Of a stretch of DNA of 64,000 nucleotides, positions 9,217 to 19,433 are shown in pieces. Made by a program: the position numbers and the translations under genes. The stretch's first letter is position 1; the number at the start of each line of letters is the position of its first letter. The stretch comes from Fibrobacter sp. (lineage in GTDB: Bacteria > Fibrobacterota > Fibrobacteria > Fibrobacterales > Fibrobacteraceae), in NCBI GenBank assembly GCA_017412605.1, contig JAFPWY010000008.1, positions 1 through 64,000 of the forward strand, written 5' to 3'. A model generated the notes under the pieces. The model saw only the letters and a program-made list of their open reading frames with translations, did no database searches and was not told the origin of the DNA.

Positions 9217-10062
9217 TTAAAATTCAGCGTTGAGAGAAACTTGAACTTCACCGACAGAAGGAATCACGAAGCTAGCCTTCTTTTCGGCTTCAGCCTTGGC
9301 CTTCTGCTGTTCATACTGCGGCTGGAGAGCGCGGGACTTTTCGATGAGCGCCTGCGTCTCGGGCTTGCCGGACAGGTAGAAGGCACCGGCAGCGAGGATG
9401 GCAAAGCCAAGAGCCACGACGACGCTATACACGAGACCGAACTTCTCGATGATCGGAGTCCACTTCTGGTGGGCGATGCCGAGCGTCTGGAAAGCGGAAG
9501 CGATGGCGTGGAAGAGGTGCATGCCGAGGACGAACATGGCAATCACGTAGAGAGCGGAAAGCCACGGCTTGGAGAAAGCCATGATGGTCGTGAGCCACAT
9601 GTCACGGACGATCTTGCCATCCCACACGTCCGGGTTGGAGTACAGGTAGTACTCGCCGAACTTGAGGGTCATCAGGTGCCACACGAGGAAGGCGGCAATG
9701 ATGAGACCGGTCCAGATCATGGTGAACGAAGCGAAGGACTTCGTTCCCTTGCGGGCGTTGACATCGTAACCGATGGAACCGCGGGCGATCTTGTTTTCGA
9801 TCTTCAGGGTCACAGCGAGGAAAATGTGCAGGGCAGCAGCGCAAATCATGACGAGTTCGACGCCATAAATGAACGGCTTGTAGCCCGTCAGCAGCTGGCA
9901 GTACGAGTTGTACGAAGCCTGTGCCGCAGCCGGATCCGGGTTAAGCAGTTGGATATTTCCAACCATGTGTCCAAAAACGAACGCCGCGAGCAGAGCTCCC
10001 GTGCATCCCATGATCTGCTTCTTACCGATGGACGAGGTAAGATACTTGACGATCCATTGCAT
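9217..10062 (-). CDS. sdhC: Succinate dehydrogenase/fumarate reductase cytochrome b558 subunit
   Basis: This single membrane anchor belongs to the b558 family (TIGR02046) with five predicted membrane helices. Candidate haem-ligand histidines are in [28 protein letters not shown] and MHLFHAIAS, in keeping with a di-haem, quinone-reactive anchor. It passes electrons from menaquinol to the iron-sulfur subunit. The last 45 residues are hydrophilic and lysine/alanine-rich ([13 protein letters not shown]), an unusual tail. It is first of the sdhCAB genes and follows ndk by 36 nt, so the four may share a transcript. Confidence 0.93.
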   Translation of the reverse strand: MQWIVKYLTSSIGKKQIMGCTGALLAAFVFGHMVGNIQLLNPDPAAAQASYNSYCQLLTGYKPFIYGVELVMICAAALHIFLAVTLKIENKIARGSIGYDVNARKGTKSFASFTMIWTGLIIAAFLVWHLMTLKFGEYYLYSNPDVWDGKIVRDMWLTTIMAFSKPWLSALYVIAMFVLGMHLFHAIASAFQTLGIAHQKWTPIIEKFGLVYSVVVALGFAILAAGAFYLSGKPETQALIEKSRALQPQYEQQKAKAEAEKKASFVIPSVGEVQVSLNAEF

Positions 10063-10098
10063 TGAGTTGTGTCTCCTTGAGAGGGGTTATTTTTGAAA

Positions 10099-10551
10099 CT
10101 AGAGGACGCAGCAGGCCTTGAGAGAAGGCATCTCGTAGGCGTAGCGTTCGTCGGCCTTGAACCAGAAGTCGAGCTCGCGGGCAGCGGACTCGGGGCTGTC
10201 GGAGCTGTGAACGACGTTTTCGGTCATGGACGGGGCAAAATCGTAGCGGAGCGTACCGGGTTCCGCCTTGGCAGGATTGGTGGCACCGTTGATGGCGCGG
10301 ACCTTGGCAATGGCATTTTCGCCACCGAGGGCGAGCATCACGGAGGGGCCCTTGGTCATGTAGGCTTCGAGTTCCGGGAAGAAGGGCTTCTCGACGTGCT
10401 CGGCATAGAAGCCGCGGGCATCGGCAGAAGTCATCTGGTGCATCTTCACGGCGCAGACGGAGAGGCCTGCACTGATGTAACGGTCAATAATACGGCCCAC
10501 CAAGCCGGACTTGACGGCGTTGGGCTTAATCATGGCGAATGTCATTTCCAT
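10099..10551 (-). CDS. ndk: Nucleoside diphosphate kinase
   Basis: This transfers the gamma-phosphate of ATP to other nucleoside diphosphates through a phospho-histidine. Family landmarks are TFAMIKPNAVKSGLVGRII near the start, the YAEHVEKPFF segment and the catalytic His115 in NVVHSSDSPESA. The usual motif is HGSD; here the glycine is serine. There is a C-terminal extension of about 15 residues ending in CCVL. I take the ATG 8 nt after AAAGGTGG; an in-frame GTG four codons upstream falls within that ribosome site. It precedes the sdhCAB genes on the same strand. Confidence 0.93.
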   Translation of the reverse strand: MEMTFAMIKPNAVKSGLVGRIIDRYISAGLSVCAVKMHQMTSADARGFYAEHVEKPFFPELEAYMTKGPSVMLALGGENAIAKVRAINGATNPAKAEPGTLRYDFAPSMTENVVHSSDSPESAARELDFWFKADERYAYEMPSLKACCVL

Positions 10552-10581
10552 TGGGTATACCACCTTTTATTGTGAGTGAGT

Positions 10582-10589
10582 CAAATATA
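10582..10589 (-). promoter_or_regulatory. Candidate -7 box, TATATTTG
   Basis: An exact TAnnTTTG match about 30 nt upstream of the ndk start, leaving a short leader with an AAAGGTGG ribosome site. It probably serves ndk and perhaps sdhCAB. Confidence 0.45.
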
Positions 10590-10634
10590 AGATTTTAGAC
10601 GAGAGTCTAGAGGCTAGAGACTAGAATCTAACCC

Positions 10635-12704
10635 CTATTCTTCGGCCTCGATTTTCTTCATCAAATCATTGGCGAGTTGGCCACCGGACCGGATGTTCTC
10701 GATGAGCCAGTCGGCAGACTCGGCGAGTTCGCTCTTCGGGAACTTCTGCTTGAACTCGTTAAGAACCTCGAGGGCAAGAGAATCCTTGTGCATGTTCTCG
10801 GTGAGGATGAACCCGCGACTGAACATAGCCTTCTCGGCATTGGGATCGTCGGGCCACACATTGTAGAACGCACGGTACTCGCGCTGGGAGCGGTCAAAAT
10901 CGTTGCTCTCGCTCAGGATATGGGCAATTTCGTAAGTCGCCCTTTTCATGATGGTGTCGTTCTCGGGATAGCGGTCACGCAAACCTCTCCAGCCATCTAG
11001 CGCCAAGTTCAGTTTCTGTGCGTTGTAGAGCGAGTCCAGTTCCTGAATTGCCTCATCCATCGAATTTTCCTGCGGCGGCAAGCTGATAGAATCCACGTAA
11101 AGCGAGACCTTGGCCTTGCCCCATGCTTCCGTTTTGACACGGTCCCAGTACTGGTTGCGGTACGAAGAAATCGTATTGGCGAACAAGTCGACAATGGCGG
11201 AATCGTAACTCTTCGGGAGGTAATCCTCCAACTGGTAGTAGTAGATGCGCTTCAGGATACGCCTAGGCATGTCCAACCAGACGGAAAGGTCCTCGCGGGA
11301 CTGTTCGAAATTGAGCGACGGGTGCGCCGGGTTCCCCATTTTGTCGAACAAGGCCTTGAGAGTATCTTCCGAGTGAGTAATATTGTGCCTTACATTATAT
11401 TCAAATTGATTGCAGACAAACTCAAGTGCGCTCGTACGAGCCAGCGCCCTGTATTCCCAGGAGTGGTCGACCTTGCGCTTGCGAGCTTCGTTGGCAAAAG
11501 CAATGTTGTACATCAACGAATTGACAATGTTGTCATGCGTAACACGGCTTCTCGGCATGAGATTGGCGGCATACACGTCCAACACATCGCTTTCGCGGAC
11601 AACGGGTTCTCCGTTCATGGTGACAAGGACATGCGTCGAATCCAATTCGTAATTGACTCCGTTCTTGATTTCGTTCTGGATGGCAGCTCGCGCCTGTTCA
11701 ACCGTCTTCTGACGGGACGGGACCACACTCGCAAGATAGAACACGTGGAACGTCTCGCCCATAAACGTGCGAATCGGAGTAGATATGGTGCCCACCGGCT
11801 TATCCTTGAACTGGGCAAACATCGGCCCCATTTCGCCAATGCCGTAAGGCAATACATGCTTTTCTAGCACCTTGCCCACATAGCCATCGTTGGCCGCTGT
11901 TTCCTTGTTAATGCTGTTATCGCGGGCAATCTTCTTGAACTCGTCAAGATCCATGCTGTCGGTATAGAACAGAGCCGCCAGGGCCAACGAGTCCGCCATC
12001 TCGACATGGTAAACCTCGAAGCCGGGCTCAGTCACGAACCATTCCTTGTGCTTCTCGTAATACTCCTCGACAGTCGGCGGAACAATCGGGACCAACGCCA
12101 GGTTATAGACCTTGATCAGGGAATCACTCAACGTTTTGACCAACCTGTCGCGGAATTCGCGAATGAACTGGGCGCTCAAGAACTCGGTAGAAGTATCAAC
12201 AGCACCTTCGCGGCTCTTGTTCCTTTCGATAAAAGCGGCGAGAGAATCTGCATTCTGCTCAAGGAAATACTTTTCGGCCACGCGGTCGCGGACAACCATG
12301 TACTCAGCCGTATCGCCAAACAGGGAACGGTGGGAATCGAAATAGGCACGGAGTTCGCCATCACTGAACATCAGGCGGTCCATTGCGTAGAAGCGCTGGA
12401 AAGCAAAAGTCAGGAGGTAATTGTCGACCGTACGGCTACGATTCTTCAGTTCACTCTTGATTTTGGGAAAACGTTCATAGGCCTCGGCATAGAAGGAATT
12501 ACGACTGAATAGCAATGCAACCGACGCCCTCACCTGTTCCGACTTTGGGCTTTGACCATGCAGGCGCACCAGAAGATCAACGTCCTCCTGGTAGATGGAT
12601 TCTCCGTTCACACGGCCAATTATGGTATCCTTATCGCCAATGGAATTGCACCCTGTAAACAACATCGCACCAAGTGCGAGGAGCGCCAAAACCTTATTTT
12701 TCAT
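10635..12704 (-). CDS. Parvulin-type peptidylprolyl isomerase-like lipoprotein
   Basis: The chosen ATG has GAGGA 6 nt upstream and gives a lipoprotein signal ending in LFTGC. Longer in-frame starts precede it but lack a signal. Residues about 30-240 are helical and SurA/PpiD-like, with a GRVNGESIYQEDV opening. Residues about 250-345 resemble a rotamase domain (EVYHVEMADSLALA ... GEMGPMFAQFKDKPVGTI ... VFYLASVVPSR). The C-terminal 110 residues look like tetratricopeptide helices (SQREYRAFYNVWPDDPNAEKA). It is probably a periplasmic chaperone attached to a membrane, helping outer-membrane protein folding. It is divergent from tamB-tamA, which fits that role. The isomerase activity itself is inferred. 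Confidence 0.78.
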   Translation of the reverse strand: MKNKVLALLALGAMLFTGCNSIGDKDTIIGRVNGESIYQEDVDLLVRLHGQSPKSEQVRASVALLFSRNSFYAEAYERFPKIKSELKNRSRTVDNYLLTFAFQRFYAMDRLMFSDGELRAYFDSHRSLFGDTAEYMVVRDRVAEKYFLEQNADSLAAFIERNKSREGAVDTSTEFLSAQFIREFRDRLVKTLSDSLIKVYNLALVPIVPPTVEEYYEKHKEWFVTEPGFEVYHVEMADSLALAALFYTDSMDLDEFKKIARDNSINKETAANDGYVGKVLEKHVLPYGIGEMGPMFAQFKDKPVGTISTPIRTFMGETFHVFYLASVVPSRQKTVEQARAAIQNEIKNGVNYELDSTHVLVTMNGEPVVRESDVLDVYAANLMPRSRVTHDNIVNSLMYNIAFANEARKRKVDHSWEYRALARTSALEFVCNQFEYNVRHNITHSEDTLKALFDKMGNPAHPSLNFEQSREDLSVWLDMPRRILKRIYYYQLEDYLPKSYDSAIVDLFANTISSYRNQYWDRVKTEAWGKAKVSLYVDSISLPPQENSMDEAIQELDSLYNAQKLNLALDGWRGLRDRYPENDTIMKRATYEIAHILSESNDFDRSQREYRAFYNVWPDDPNAEKAMFSRGFILTENMHKDSLALEVLNEFKQKFPKSELAESADWLIENIRSGGQLANDLMKKIEAEE

Positions 12705-12908
12705 TGCAGTCCTCATTATATGAGCCAAGTGGCCCGAAAATGTTCCGATAAGCCCAATATAAAAAAAAGTTCGCGCCCCGAAAAAAGCAAAACACGACAA
12801 AAGCACGGGATGCGCAAATCGACTAGACTACACCCGAAAATAACGTCATAAGTAGTTATAAAACAACAAGTTACGTAAATTCAAGCCTTATTTTTTTCTA
12901 TATTCTTG

Positions 12909-15900
12909 ATGCACTTGAAAAAAGTAGCTACGACATTTCTGAGGATCATCCTTTTCCCGATGATCGTTGTGGGCGTTATATCCGCATGCGCCTGGTTGGT
13001 TGACTATATCGTTCCGTATTTCCTTTCGAACGAGCGAACCTTCGGATCGACGACAATAACCCCCTACGGATACCACCAAGAGTCCCTACTGGACCACTAT
13101 TGGGACTCTGTGAAGGTCGATAACGGCACATCGACAATCGTCATGAGAAATGTGGCAATCAATGCGACCCTCTTGAACAAGGATTCCCGAGGGCTATCCT
13201 TGGCCACGGGCAGCATGACTGCAAACATCACCCTCCCTCCCGAGGATTCCACGAAAACCAAGGAACCGCTAGAATCCCTAGTTTTCCCGGAAAAAGCCAA
13301 ATTCTACATCCCCGTGCAGCTCCAGGTCGGCAAGGGAGAAATAAACCTATCCAACGGGAACAGTTGGAGCTTCGAGAACTTCTTCCTCAAGAGCGAAGGC
13401 AAAAAGAAGGCCAACCTGGCGGTAAACAACGTCCAGGGCACACAAATTCCCAAGCCCGCCGGGACCAACATCAACGTAGACTTCAGCACTAGCAACGTCA
13501 AGGTCCACGGAAAGCTCTACTCGTCCCAGGACACCCTCGATATCCTCGTGATGGCCCCCAAGGACAACATGCTGGACATGGCGTCCAGCGTAGATACAGA
13601 CGTCGAAAACCTGGATCAATGGCTCCCCTTCGAATGGCCACAGAAAGCTCCGCAAATATCCGGCATCAACGTCAAGGCGAACGTCAAAACAAACATCGGC
13701 ACAGGAGAAATCTCTTACCAGGGCACCGCTAAGGCGCACATGAGCGAAATCTACCCGCTCATGGCCCTGGATGCAGCCATCGAGTTCGACGGGAACGACA
13801 AGGACATCCACGTGAACGCGAAGTTCCGGAACAGAGAAGGCGGTTCCATGGAACTGGACGCCGACATTTGGAAGAACGGCAACATCAACCTTTACGGCAA
13901 CGTAAAGAACATGAACGCCAAGTTCGGCCCGCAAACGATGCCCCTTGACCTAACCATCCACTCGGCCGAACTCCGCGGCAAAAAGGTTCACGCCATCGTG
14001 GAGACACGGCAAGGCTCCAACATCGACGCAAACCTGGACTTTGAGAACGGCTTCAGCCTCACCTACGTAGGCGACATTTCGCCCTACGAGCCCTGGGCGA
14101 TTGACTGGAGCAAGGGGAACCTCGTGCTGGGCAAGACAACCAAGGTGTACGGTTCGTTCAAGGACGCCCACATGCACGCCCTGGTCAAGTTCGACACCAT
14201 CCCCTACGCCTACAACATAACCGCCGATTCCATGGTGACCACGCTGGACCTCTACAGGGACCGCATCACATTCTCCGACGGTATCATATACTCGCCCAAG
14301 GAAACCTTCGACTTCGTGGGTGAAGTCGTCTGGAACCCCAAGAATCCGCACACATCCTGGAGAATCTCGCAACACCACGGAGGCGTTGCCGAAGCCTACA
14401 TATACATCATTGATTCCACCGCAATCCAGAGCAAGGCGGACAACGTGGCATTCGAGACCATTCCCTTCGCCAACTTCAAGTTCAACGAGAACCTGAGCGG
14501 AAATGTCACAGGATACTTCAACAAGAATTTTGACACACACGTCGCCAGTCTGGAAGCCACCGTCGACGGGGAATACCAGCCGTTCAAGTTGCAGATGAAC
14601 GCCAAGGCCAAGCAAAACGGCGACTCCATATTCATCGACAAATTTGAAGCCATTCATAACCACAACAAGGTCGAGGCCGAAGCATCGTTCATCATTCCGA
14701 ACGACTCGAACCCGGACTTTAAGCCCACAGGCACCTTCCCCATACAAATCATCCACGCCTGGGCGTCCGCCCACGAATTCGGCATTCCACTCCTGCTAGA
14801 ACCGCTCAACGACACGACATTCTCGTCGGGCCTTATCACCGGCGACATCGCATATAACGAGGGACAAGGGCTTGTAGGCAACATCGACTTCAGGGACCTT
14901 GAATTCAGCAACATTCCGAAGCAGCTGTTCTGCATTCACAAGATGAACCTCTTCGCCGAAGCGAGCAAGATAGAGTTGAGTGCCTATCTGGGAATCGGCG
15001 GTGGCGGCTGGACCGGCAATACGCAGGTCATCGTAGATAACGTATTTGAGCCAGAAAGACATGTGAGCATTTCGCATAACAGCGACAACGGCGGCAACCT
15101 CTGGGCAGAGGGATTCATCGACACGAGCTTCGTGTTCACAGGAAAACTGAACGCCAACGGCTCCTGGTTCATTCCGGGCAGCATCAGCGAAATCAAGCGG
15201 ACAGACCTGCAGATTCAGGCAAAGGCAAACTTGCGCGAAGGAATCAAGGGCATCACGGCCGACATCCGTCTAGACTCGACGCTATACCAGCCCCCCAAGT
15301 TCAACTACAAATTCCCCATCAAGCTTCGCGGGCACATGGAAAACGGTCTGCTGGACGTTACCGAAGTAGAAACGCGGAACGACAGCGGCGAAATCGTTAC
15401 GGGAAACTTCCAGTTTGATATGGATAGCCTACGCCTCAAGGCGTTCAACTTCCACTCCGACCGCTACACCTTCCAGACATCTCGCCACCAGATCATCGCA
15501 GACAACATCAACGGTTCGCTGGAAAGCTACGATGATTCGGTCACCATCATGGCGACGATACCTTCAATCGAGTACAAATTCCACGACGAGACGCTAGGTG
15601 ATGCAAATGCGCTGGGCAGCAGCAAGTTCAGCCTTCACATTCCGCACAACAAGGACGGCATCATCCAGAACAAGACGCTAAGCGGAGAACTCCTTGTAGA
15701 CAAACTTGTCTATACCAAGGAACTCGACATCGAGATTACCCCGAACTCGATAGACAAGTTCATCACGATGTTCAACAACGCCATCATCAAGTTGCGCAAG
15801 AAGGAAGTGCAGGAAACGAAGATTTCCACGGCAAGCCCGATCAACCTCGCCGTGCACGTTACGGAAACCCAAAAGGACTCCGTCGAAATAATTACACCGT

Positions 15901-16802
15901 TTGCAGAATTCCCATTCACGTTTGACATCTGGGTTCTCGGAACAACGAACCGGCCTCTGTTGCGCGGCGACATTGGAAACTCCAACACCGGCTTTATCGG
16001 AGTAAAGGACCTCTACCAATTCGACCTGAACTCCTTCAGCATCAGCTGGAACAATGTCCCGTGGCAGCATGGAGTCGTTGACGTTTCGAGCCAGCAGGAA
16101 CTCCCCTACTGCTCGGCCAGCAACGAAACCGAGGAAGAGGACACCTGCCCCGTCAACCTGAACATCCAAGGGACCATCACGAACCCGCAACCCACCCCCA
16201 GCAGCAACTGCGGCAACGAAAACTCGGCGGCAGCGATCTATTACAACATCTTCTTGGGCTGCATCGCAGACAACAACGGCGAAACCACGGACTGGAACAA
16301 GATTGCAGGCAAGGCTATCGGCAAGGTTCTTTCGACAACGGCAAATCGCACGCTGGGCGGGGACTACATCGGCGACATTGACATGAAGGTGATGCTGTTC
16401 GAAAGCAACACCACAAGCGACAGGGACTCGAGCTACTTCAAGATTCCCGTCTCGCTGGACCGCTGGGTCAAGGACCTGAGCCTCATCTTCGGTTACACGC
16501 AGGACCAGAGCAACGAAAACCGCACCTACGACCAGGCACTGCAATTCGGCGCCAACTACACGCTACCCTTCTTCAAGGAAAAAGATTATTCGCACAAGAA
16601 CCATCTATCGCCATCGCTCTCGTTGAACGCCATGCTGATTTCGAAACAGTACATAACCAACACAGGCACCGAAGGCTACGAGAACCGCATTGAAAAGAAC
16701 ATCGGTTTCAACTATGTTTACCGCTACTGGAATCCATGTTTGCTGTACTTGGGAAGCTGTGAAACCATCGAACCGGATAAATTAGAGGACACGAAGAAAT
16801 GA
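12909..16802 (+). CDS. tamB: TamB-like translocation and assembly module protein
   Basis: This is a 1,297-residue AsmA/TamB-type protein. A single N-terminal membrane anchor (residues about 8-35, FLRIILFPMIVVGVISACAW) is followed by about 1,050 residues of beta-rich repeats typical of the lipid-transfer groove family. The last 250 residues match the TamB C-terminal (DUF490) region, ending in beta-barrel-like strands. TamB spans the periplasm and works with an Omp85 partner in outer-membrane assembly or lipid transport. The next gene is such a partner and overlaps by the ATGA motif. The start is an ATG with no ribosome site, just downstream of TATATTCTTG. Confidence 0.85.
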   Translation: MHLKKVATTFLRIILFPMIVVGVISACAWLVDYIVPYFLSNERTFGSTTITPYGYHQESLLDHYWDSVKVDNGTSTIVMRNVAINATLLNKDSRGLSLATGSMTANITLPPEDSTKTKEPLESLVFPEKAKFYIPVQLQVGKGEINLSNGNSWSFENFFLKSEGKKKANLAVNNVQGTQIPKPAGTNINVDFSTSNVKVHGKLYSSQDTLDILVMAPKDNMLDMASSVDTDVENLDQWLPFEWPQKAPQISGINVKANVKTNIGTGEISYQGTAKAHMSEIYPLMALDAAIEFDGNDKDIHVNAKFRNREGGSMELDADIWKNGNINLYGNVKNMNAKFGPQTMPLDLTIHSAELRGKKVHAIVETRQGSNIDANLDFENGFSLTYVGDISPYEPWAIDWSKGNLVLGKTTKVYGSFKDAHMHALVKFDTIPYAYNITADSMVTTLDLYRDRITFSDGIIYSPKETFDFVGEVVWNPKNPHTSWRISQHHGGVAEAYIYIIDSTAIQSKADNVAFETIPFANFKFNENLSGNVTGYFNKNFDTHVASLEATVDGEYQPFKLQMNAKAKQNGDSIFIDKFEAIHNHNKVEAEASFIIPNDSNPDFKPTGTFPIQIIHAWASAHEFGIPLLLEPLNDTTFSSGLITGDIAYNEGQGLVGNIDFRDLEFSNIPKQLFCIHKMNLFAEASKIELSAYLGIGGGGWTGNTQVIVDNVFEPERHVSISHNSDNGGNLWAEGFIDTSFVFTGKLNANGSWFIPGSISEIKRTDLQIQAKANLREGIKGITADIRLDSTLYQPPKFNYKFPIKLRGHMENGLLDVTEVETRNDSGEIVTGNFQFDMDSLRLKAFNFHSDRYTFQTSRHQIIADNINGSLESYDDSVTIMATIPSIEYKFHDETLGDANALGSSKFSLHIPHNKDGIIQNKTLSGELLVDKLVYTKELDIEITPNSIDKFITMFNNAIIKLRKKEVQETKISTASPINLAVHVTETQKDSVEIITPFAEFPFTFDIWVLGTTNRPLLRGDIGNSNTGFIGVKDLYQFDLNSFSISWNNVPWQHGVVDVSSQQELPYCSASNETEEEDTCPVNLNIQGTITNPQPTPSSNCGNENSAAAIYYNIFLGCIADNNGETTDWNKIAGKAIGKVLSTTANRTLGGDYIGDIDMKVMLFESNTTSDRDSSYFKIPVSLDRWVKDLSLIFGYTQDQSNENRTYDQALQFGANYTLPFFKEKDYSHKNHLSPSLSLNAMLISKQYITNTGTEGYENRIEKNIGFNYVYRYWNPCLLYLGSCETIEPDKLEDTKK

Positions 16803-18709
16803 TGAAAAGAATTCTGACATTTCTCGCGTGCCTCATTGGAATATGCCTTGCAGAAGAAGGCGTAAAGCATCCGTGGTACATGGAATTCCGCGGCAACAAC
16901 GTATTCTCCAAATTCCAGATTGAAGAACAAATTGACATTCCCGACGAGTTCGGCCAGCTGGACACGACCAAGCAAGACTTCCTGATGCGCCTTTCCATCG
17001 AGAACCTGAAAGCGCTCTACTATTCTCGCGGTTACTTCAGCCTCGAAATGAGCCTCGACATTCGCAGGGAGTATATCGCACAAGACAGCGTCCAGCGCGG
17101 TTACATCATCTTCATCAATGAAGGAGTGCGTTACCAATTTGGCGGAGCAAAGATTATCGCACCGGACTCCAACGCTATTGAGATTAAAGCATCCGATCTT
17201 GAAACATCGCAAGACCACTACTATTCCCAGGACGACATCTCGAAGGACATGCAGACCATCATTGACGTGTACCGAAAGGAAGGTTTCCTGCACGCGCAAG
17301 TCACATCCATCGAAATGCTGGACACGGCGAACAAGAAAATCTATGTGGAACTCAAGGTAAATCCGGGCGCAAAAGTCATCATGGGAAACATCCGGAGTAC
17401 GACTGCGCGCGTACAGGACCGAGGCAAGAGAAGCGACACCCCTGAAGAAGGCCTTACCGATACAGCATGGCTGTCATCGCTATGGAGAATTCCCAAAGGT
17501 GAGACCATCGACGGAAAGCAATACAACTCCTTCAAGAACAAGCTCTTCTCGACGCAGCTTTTCACACAGATTCGCCTGGAAGACTCGCTCCGCACAGACG
17601 GACTTTCCGACGTTCACCTCAACGTCACGGAACGCATCCCCGGTGACGCCCGTTACGGATTTTTCTACGAAGAAATCTACGGCTTCGGTGCGCAGGCCTA
17701 TGCAAAGCACAAAAACTTCTTCGGACGCTTTAACGAATTCTCGACAAACTTCCAGATTGCCCAGAACAAGCAGGAAGTTTCTGCAGGCTATGCAAATCCG
17801 CTTCTGTTCGGGACATCGTTCCCGATGATTCCCACGGCCATCCGCTTCGAAGACCGACTGACGTTCAACCACGAAAAGATTCCACCCCCGGCCTACCCGG
17901 ATAGCATGGAAGAGCGTTACGAAGTCATCAACCGCGGAGACCTCACCTTCGGCATTACGCAGCATATCCGTTTCCGCGGCACGTTTGACACCCGTTACGT
18001 CAACAAGAACGACCTCAGGCTCTTCAAGCTCAAGAGCGAAGTCGCGCTCACGTTCGACTTTACCGACGACTACTTCAACCCGACCAAAGGTATCCGTTTT
18101 GCACCGACAACGGGTATCGGCACCAACTTGACAGGAAGCCTCGATTCCCCGCGCATGATCGGCCACCCCTACACTTACGCCGAAGCGACAACAAACCTGT
18201 ACTTTCCGTTATTCTGGACTTTCTACGGAGCACTCAGTGGAAGTTGCGGACGATTCTTCAACGAAGCCATCGAAGACGACGCCCGAGTGTTCTACCAAGG
18301 CGGTACTCGTTCCGTACGCGGCTACCGTTTCCGCAGCATCTTCGCCAGCTACACCAGCACGGAAACAACCACCGACAAAGACGGAAACGAAGTCGAAAAA
18401 GAAGTCATCAACACGGGCCTGACCCCGCAATACGTGAGATTCAATCAAGAAATCCGCTGGACCATCCCCGTCAAGAGTTGGCGCAAGTGGCAAATCGTGC
18501 AGTTCTTCGACTGGGCCAAGATTACCGACGCCGACGCAGACCTGTACGAAGAAGAAGAAGACGCGAGCTTCGGTTTCGGCCTACGTTACCGCTGGCAGTT
18601 CCTCACGTTCAGGCTTGACTATGCGTTCAAGAAGCACTTCGACGACATGAGTCTAAGCGAACCCTTCGCATTGGGCAGGTTCGCATTCGACTTGTCGCAC
18701 ACGTTCTAG
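16799..18709 (+). CDS. tamA: TamA/BamA family Omp85 outer-membrane protein
   Basis: A signal peptide (FLACLIGICLAEEG) is followed by POTRA-like domains in residues 25-290 and a 16-strand barrel in the C-terminal half. The barrel includes the Omp85 lid motif near GTRSVRGYRFRS and ends in FALGRFAFDLSHTF, with the terminal aromatic residue expected for insertion. It is coupled to tamB by a 4-nt overlap, so TamA is favoured over the general BamA. Its TAG overlaps the stop of the convergent DUF4116 gene (both stops lie within CTAG). Confidence 0.87.
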   Translation: MMKRILTFLACLIGICLAEEGVKHPWYMEFRGNNVFSKFQIEEQIDIPDEFGQLDTTKQDFLMRLSIENLKALYYSRGYFSLEMSLDIRREYIAQDSVQRGYIIFINEGVRYQFGGAKIIAPDSNAIEIKASDLETSQDHYYSQDDISKDMQTIIDVYRKEGFLHAQVTSIEMLDTANKKIYVELKVNPGAKVIMGNIRSTTARVQDRGKRSDTPEEGLTDTAWLSSLWRIPKGETIDGKQYNSFKNKLFSTQLFTQIRLEDSLRTDGLSDVHLNVTERIPGDARYGFFYEEIYGFGAQAYAKHKNFFGRFNEFSTNFQIAQNKQEVSAGYANPLLFGTSFPMIPTAIRFEDRLTFNHEKIPPPAYPDSMEERYEVINRGDLTFGITQHIRFRGTFDTRYVNKNDLRLFKLKSEVALTFDFTDDYFNPTKGIRFAPTTGIGTNLTGSLDSPRMIGHPYTYAEATTNLYFPLFWTFYGALSGSCGRFFNEAIEDDARVFYQGGTRSVRGYRFRSIFASYTSTETTTDKDGNEVEKEVINTGLTPQYVRFNQEIRWTIPVKSWRKWQIVQFFDWAKITDADADLYEEEEDASFGFGLRYRWQFLTFRLDYAFKKHFDDMSLSEPFALGRFAFDLSHTF

Positions 18710-19404
18710 TTGCAGTAGGCTACGACCGATTCGGCCGGGTTCTTAATGAAGCGGAGAGCAACCTTGTTCTGCTTCACGGCTTCCATCTGCACGTTTTCAG
18801 ACGGCCTAGAAACCAGTTCAATGCAGCGCCAGTCGGTACGGACTGCAGCGAGCTGCATTTCTTCGGTTCGGCACTTGATGCTCAGGCATTCGTAGGCATG
18901 GTAGTCCTGCTTGACAGCAGCCTCAAGCATTTTGACCGACGGACGTTCCACATCCTGGATAATCTGCCAGTCGTGCTCGATTGCCGCAACCAGGGTCGCC
19001 TCGCCGGGATGGCGGACAAGCTTGAAAGCGTCCATGTTCTGGCGCACTGCTTCGGCCCAAAGTTCATCGCTCGCATTGTCAATCTTGCGGATGATTTTCC
19101 AATCGGCACAGATGGCGGCACGGAGCAATTCCGGACGGTTCACGAACTTGAGCAAGTTGGGTTCGGCGGTAATCGCCTTGCCAAACGATTCATCGTCCAT
19201 GGAATTGAAAGATTCAACGAGCGAGGCACAGGGGCCGCCGTTCACATAGAGAATCGCCTGCACATTCTGCTCAAAAGCAGCCTTCTGCACATTTTCGGTG
19301 GGATTCTGGATTAAACTAATTGCATACCAGTTCAATTTGACAGCTTCGAGCTGCTGTTCTTCGGTGGGGTTCTCGATTTTCTTAATTTCGGTCCAAGATT
19401 GCAT
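18706..19404 (-). CDS. DUF4116 repeat protein
   Basis: The 232-residue protein is made of about nine helical repeats of roughly 24 residues, each shaped like NPTEEQQLEAVKLNWYAISLI with a conserved aromatic/hydrophobic pattern. This is the DUF4116 repeat, reminiscent of solenoid leucine-rich-variant proteins. No signal peptide is present. It probably binds other proteins; function is unknown. It converges on tamA with overlapping stops and lies just downstream of an ABC ATPase gene on the same strand. Confidence 0.82.
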   Translation of the reverse strand: MQSWTEIKKIENPTEEQQLEAVKLNWYAISLIQNPTENVQKAAFEQNVQAILYVNGGPCASLVESFNSMDDESFGKAITAEPNLLKFVNRPELLRAAICADWKIIRKIDNASDELWAEAVRQNMDAFKLVRHPGEATLVAAIEHDWQIIQDVERPSVKMLEAAVKQDYHAYECLSIKCRTEEMQLAAVRTDWRCIELVSRPSENVQMEAVKQNKVALRFIKNPAESVVAYCN

Positions 19405-19433
19405 AAATCCTCAAAATTTCTCGATAAAAATAA

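Noticed and set aside
10099-10120. The ndk product ends in CCVL, like a CaaX prenylation box
   Set aside because: Protein prenylation of this type is eukaryotic; in a bacterium this is a chance ending.
12705-12806. A 34-residue N-terminal extension of the isomerase-like lipoprotein
   Set aside because: The downstream ATG has GAGGA at proper distance and begins a textbook lipoprotein signal.
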